Source: Pseudomonadales bacterium
GTDB taxonomy: Bacteria > Pseudomonadota > Gammaproteobacteria > Pseudomonadales > Pseudohongiellaceae
Length of the DNA stretch: 64,000 nt
Assembly: GCA_024234325.1 (NCBI GenBank)
Contig: JACKOJ010000001.1
Location: 682,001-746,000 of the forward strand
Direction: 5' to 3'
Shown: positions 63,520 through 64,000 of the stretch, piece by piece
Layout: every line of letters begins with the position of its first letter
Numbering within the stretch: position 1 is the first letter of the stretch
Position numbers and translations under genes: made by a program
The notes under the pieces: generated by a model
The model's input: only the letters and a program-made list of their open reading frames with translations
What the model was told of the DNA's origin: nothing
The model's database searches: none

Positions 63520-64000
63520 ATGAATCTAACTGACTTAAAGAAACAGCCCATCGCACAACTGCTGGAAACCGCCGAAGAAATGGGTCTCGAAAACCTGTCG
63601 AGAACCCGCAAACAGGACATCATCTTCGCGATCCTGAAGAAGCACGCTAAAAATGGAGAAGACATCTCCGGCGATGGGGTTCTGGAGATACTGCAGGATG
63701 GGTTTGGCTTCCTGCGCTCGGCCGACTCCTCCTACCTCGCCGGCCCCGATGATATCTACGTTTCCCCCAGTCAGATTCGACGCTTCAACCTCCGCACCGG
63801 CGACACAATTGCCGGCAAGATCAGACCTCCGAAGGATGGCGAACGCTACTTCGCCCTGCTGAAAATCTCCGAAGTCAACTTCGCAAAACCCGAAAACTCC
63901 AAGCAGAAAATCCTCTTTGAAAACCTGACTCCGCTGTTCCCGAGCGAACGTCTGCGCCTGCAGATCGGCAACGGCAGCACCGAGGACCTGAGCGCCCGCA
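63520..64000 (+). CDS. rho: Transcription termination factor Rho (N-terminal part)
   Basis: The first 160 residues of Rho are present; the gene runs off the right edge. It opens MNLTDLKKQPIAQLLETAE, the Rho N-terminal helical domain, followed by the RNA-binding cold-shock-like domain with EILQDGFGFLRS and DDIYVSPSQIRRFNLRTGD. The ATPase domain lies outside the window. Rho is the RNA-dependent ATPase that ends transcription; its long leader suggests autoregulation. Confidence 0.96.
   Translation, partial: MNLTDLKKQPIAQLLETAEEMGLENLSRTRKQDIIFAILKKHAKNGEDISGDGVLEILQDGFGFLRSADSSYLAGPDDIYVSPSQIRRFNLRTGDTIAGKIRPPKDGERYFALLKISEVNFAKPENSKQKILFENLTPLFPSERLRLQIGNGSTEDLSAR

Overview
The window is chromosomal DNA of a Gammaproteobacterium with moderately high GC, most likely a marine or aquatic heterotroph. 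The core gene order from secB to rho (secB/rhodanese, gpmI-envC-ctpA-yibQ, hisBHAF, asmA-mutY-yggX-tRNA-Phe, yrfG-hslR-pckA, gshA, dsbB, hemB, trxA, rho) resembles, from memory, the arrangement in Pseudomonas and relatives. Genus and species cannot be fixed from the sequence alone.

Region 1 (1-24459, almost all minus strand) is a mannose-sensitive haemagglutinin (MSHA) type IV pilus locus. In transcription order it reads mshI, a PilN-like gene, mshJ, mshK, mshL, mshM, mshN, mshE, mshG, a prepilin-like gene, mshA, mshC, mshD, mshO, mshP and finally a giant mshQ-like gene that runs off the left edge. Most neighbours overlap or nearly touch, so one long transcription unit is likely, with a separate candidate promoter in front of mshA. 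The last gene encodes more than 3,270 residues before it is cut: a signal peptide, a glycine-rich domain, seven tandem ~100-residue Ig-like repeats, several cysteine-containing repeats, DUF11-like domains and a propeller-like repeat block. A small plus-strand gene sits between mshP and this giant gene.

Region 2 (24784-38728) is housekeeping: trmL, secB, a membrane rhodanese, gpmI, the cell-envelope set envC-ctpA-yibQ, the histidine genes hisBHAF, asmA, mutY, yggX and tRNA-Phe(GAA). Just after the tRNA, a 174-bp segment made almost wholly of small hairpins ends in a second copy of the tRNA 3' end and a classical terminator.

Region 3 (38958-46612) looks accessory and begins at the tRNA gene. 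It holds a Tat-exported multicopper oxidase, two adjacent genes for molybdenum-storage-protein-like subunits, a secreted protein with an aspartate-rich tail, a TonB-dependent-receptor-like outer membrane protein and a family 90 glycosyltransferase-like protein.

Region 4 (46781-64000) returns to the core: malic enzyme and PEP carboxykinase (C4/C3 metabolism), two convergent Sel1-repeat proteins of equal length, a lipoprotein esterase, a CysQ-like phosphatase, a VOC protein, yrfG-hslR, gshA, a lone FliL-like protein, dsbB, a TVP38-flavoprotein fusion, hemB, trxA and the start of rho behind a 220-nt leader.

No insertion sequence, CRISPR array, rRNA or replication origin was seen. Coding density is high and convergent genes often end within 40 bp of each other or overlap.
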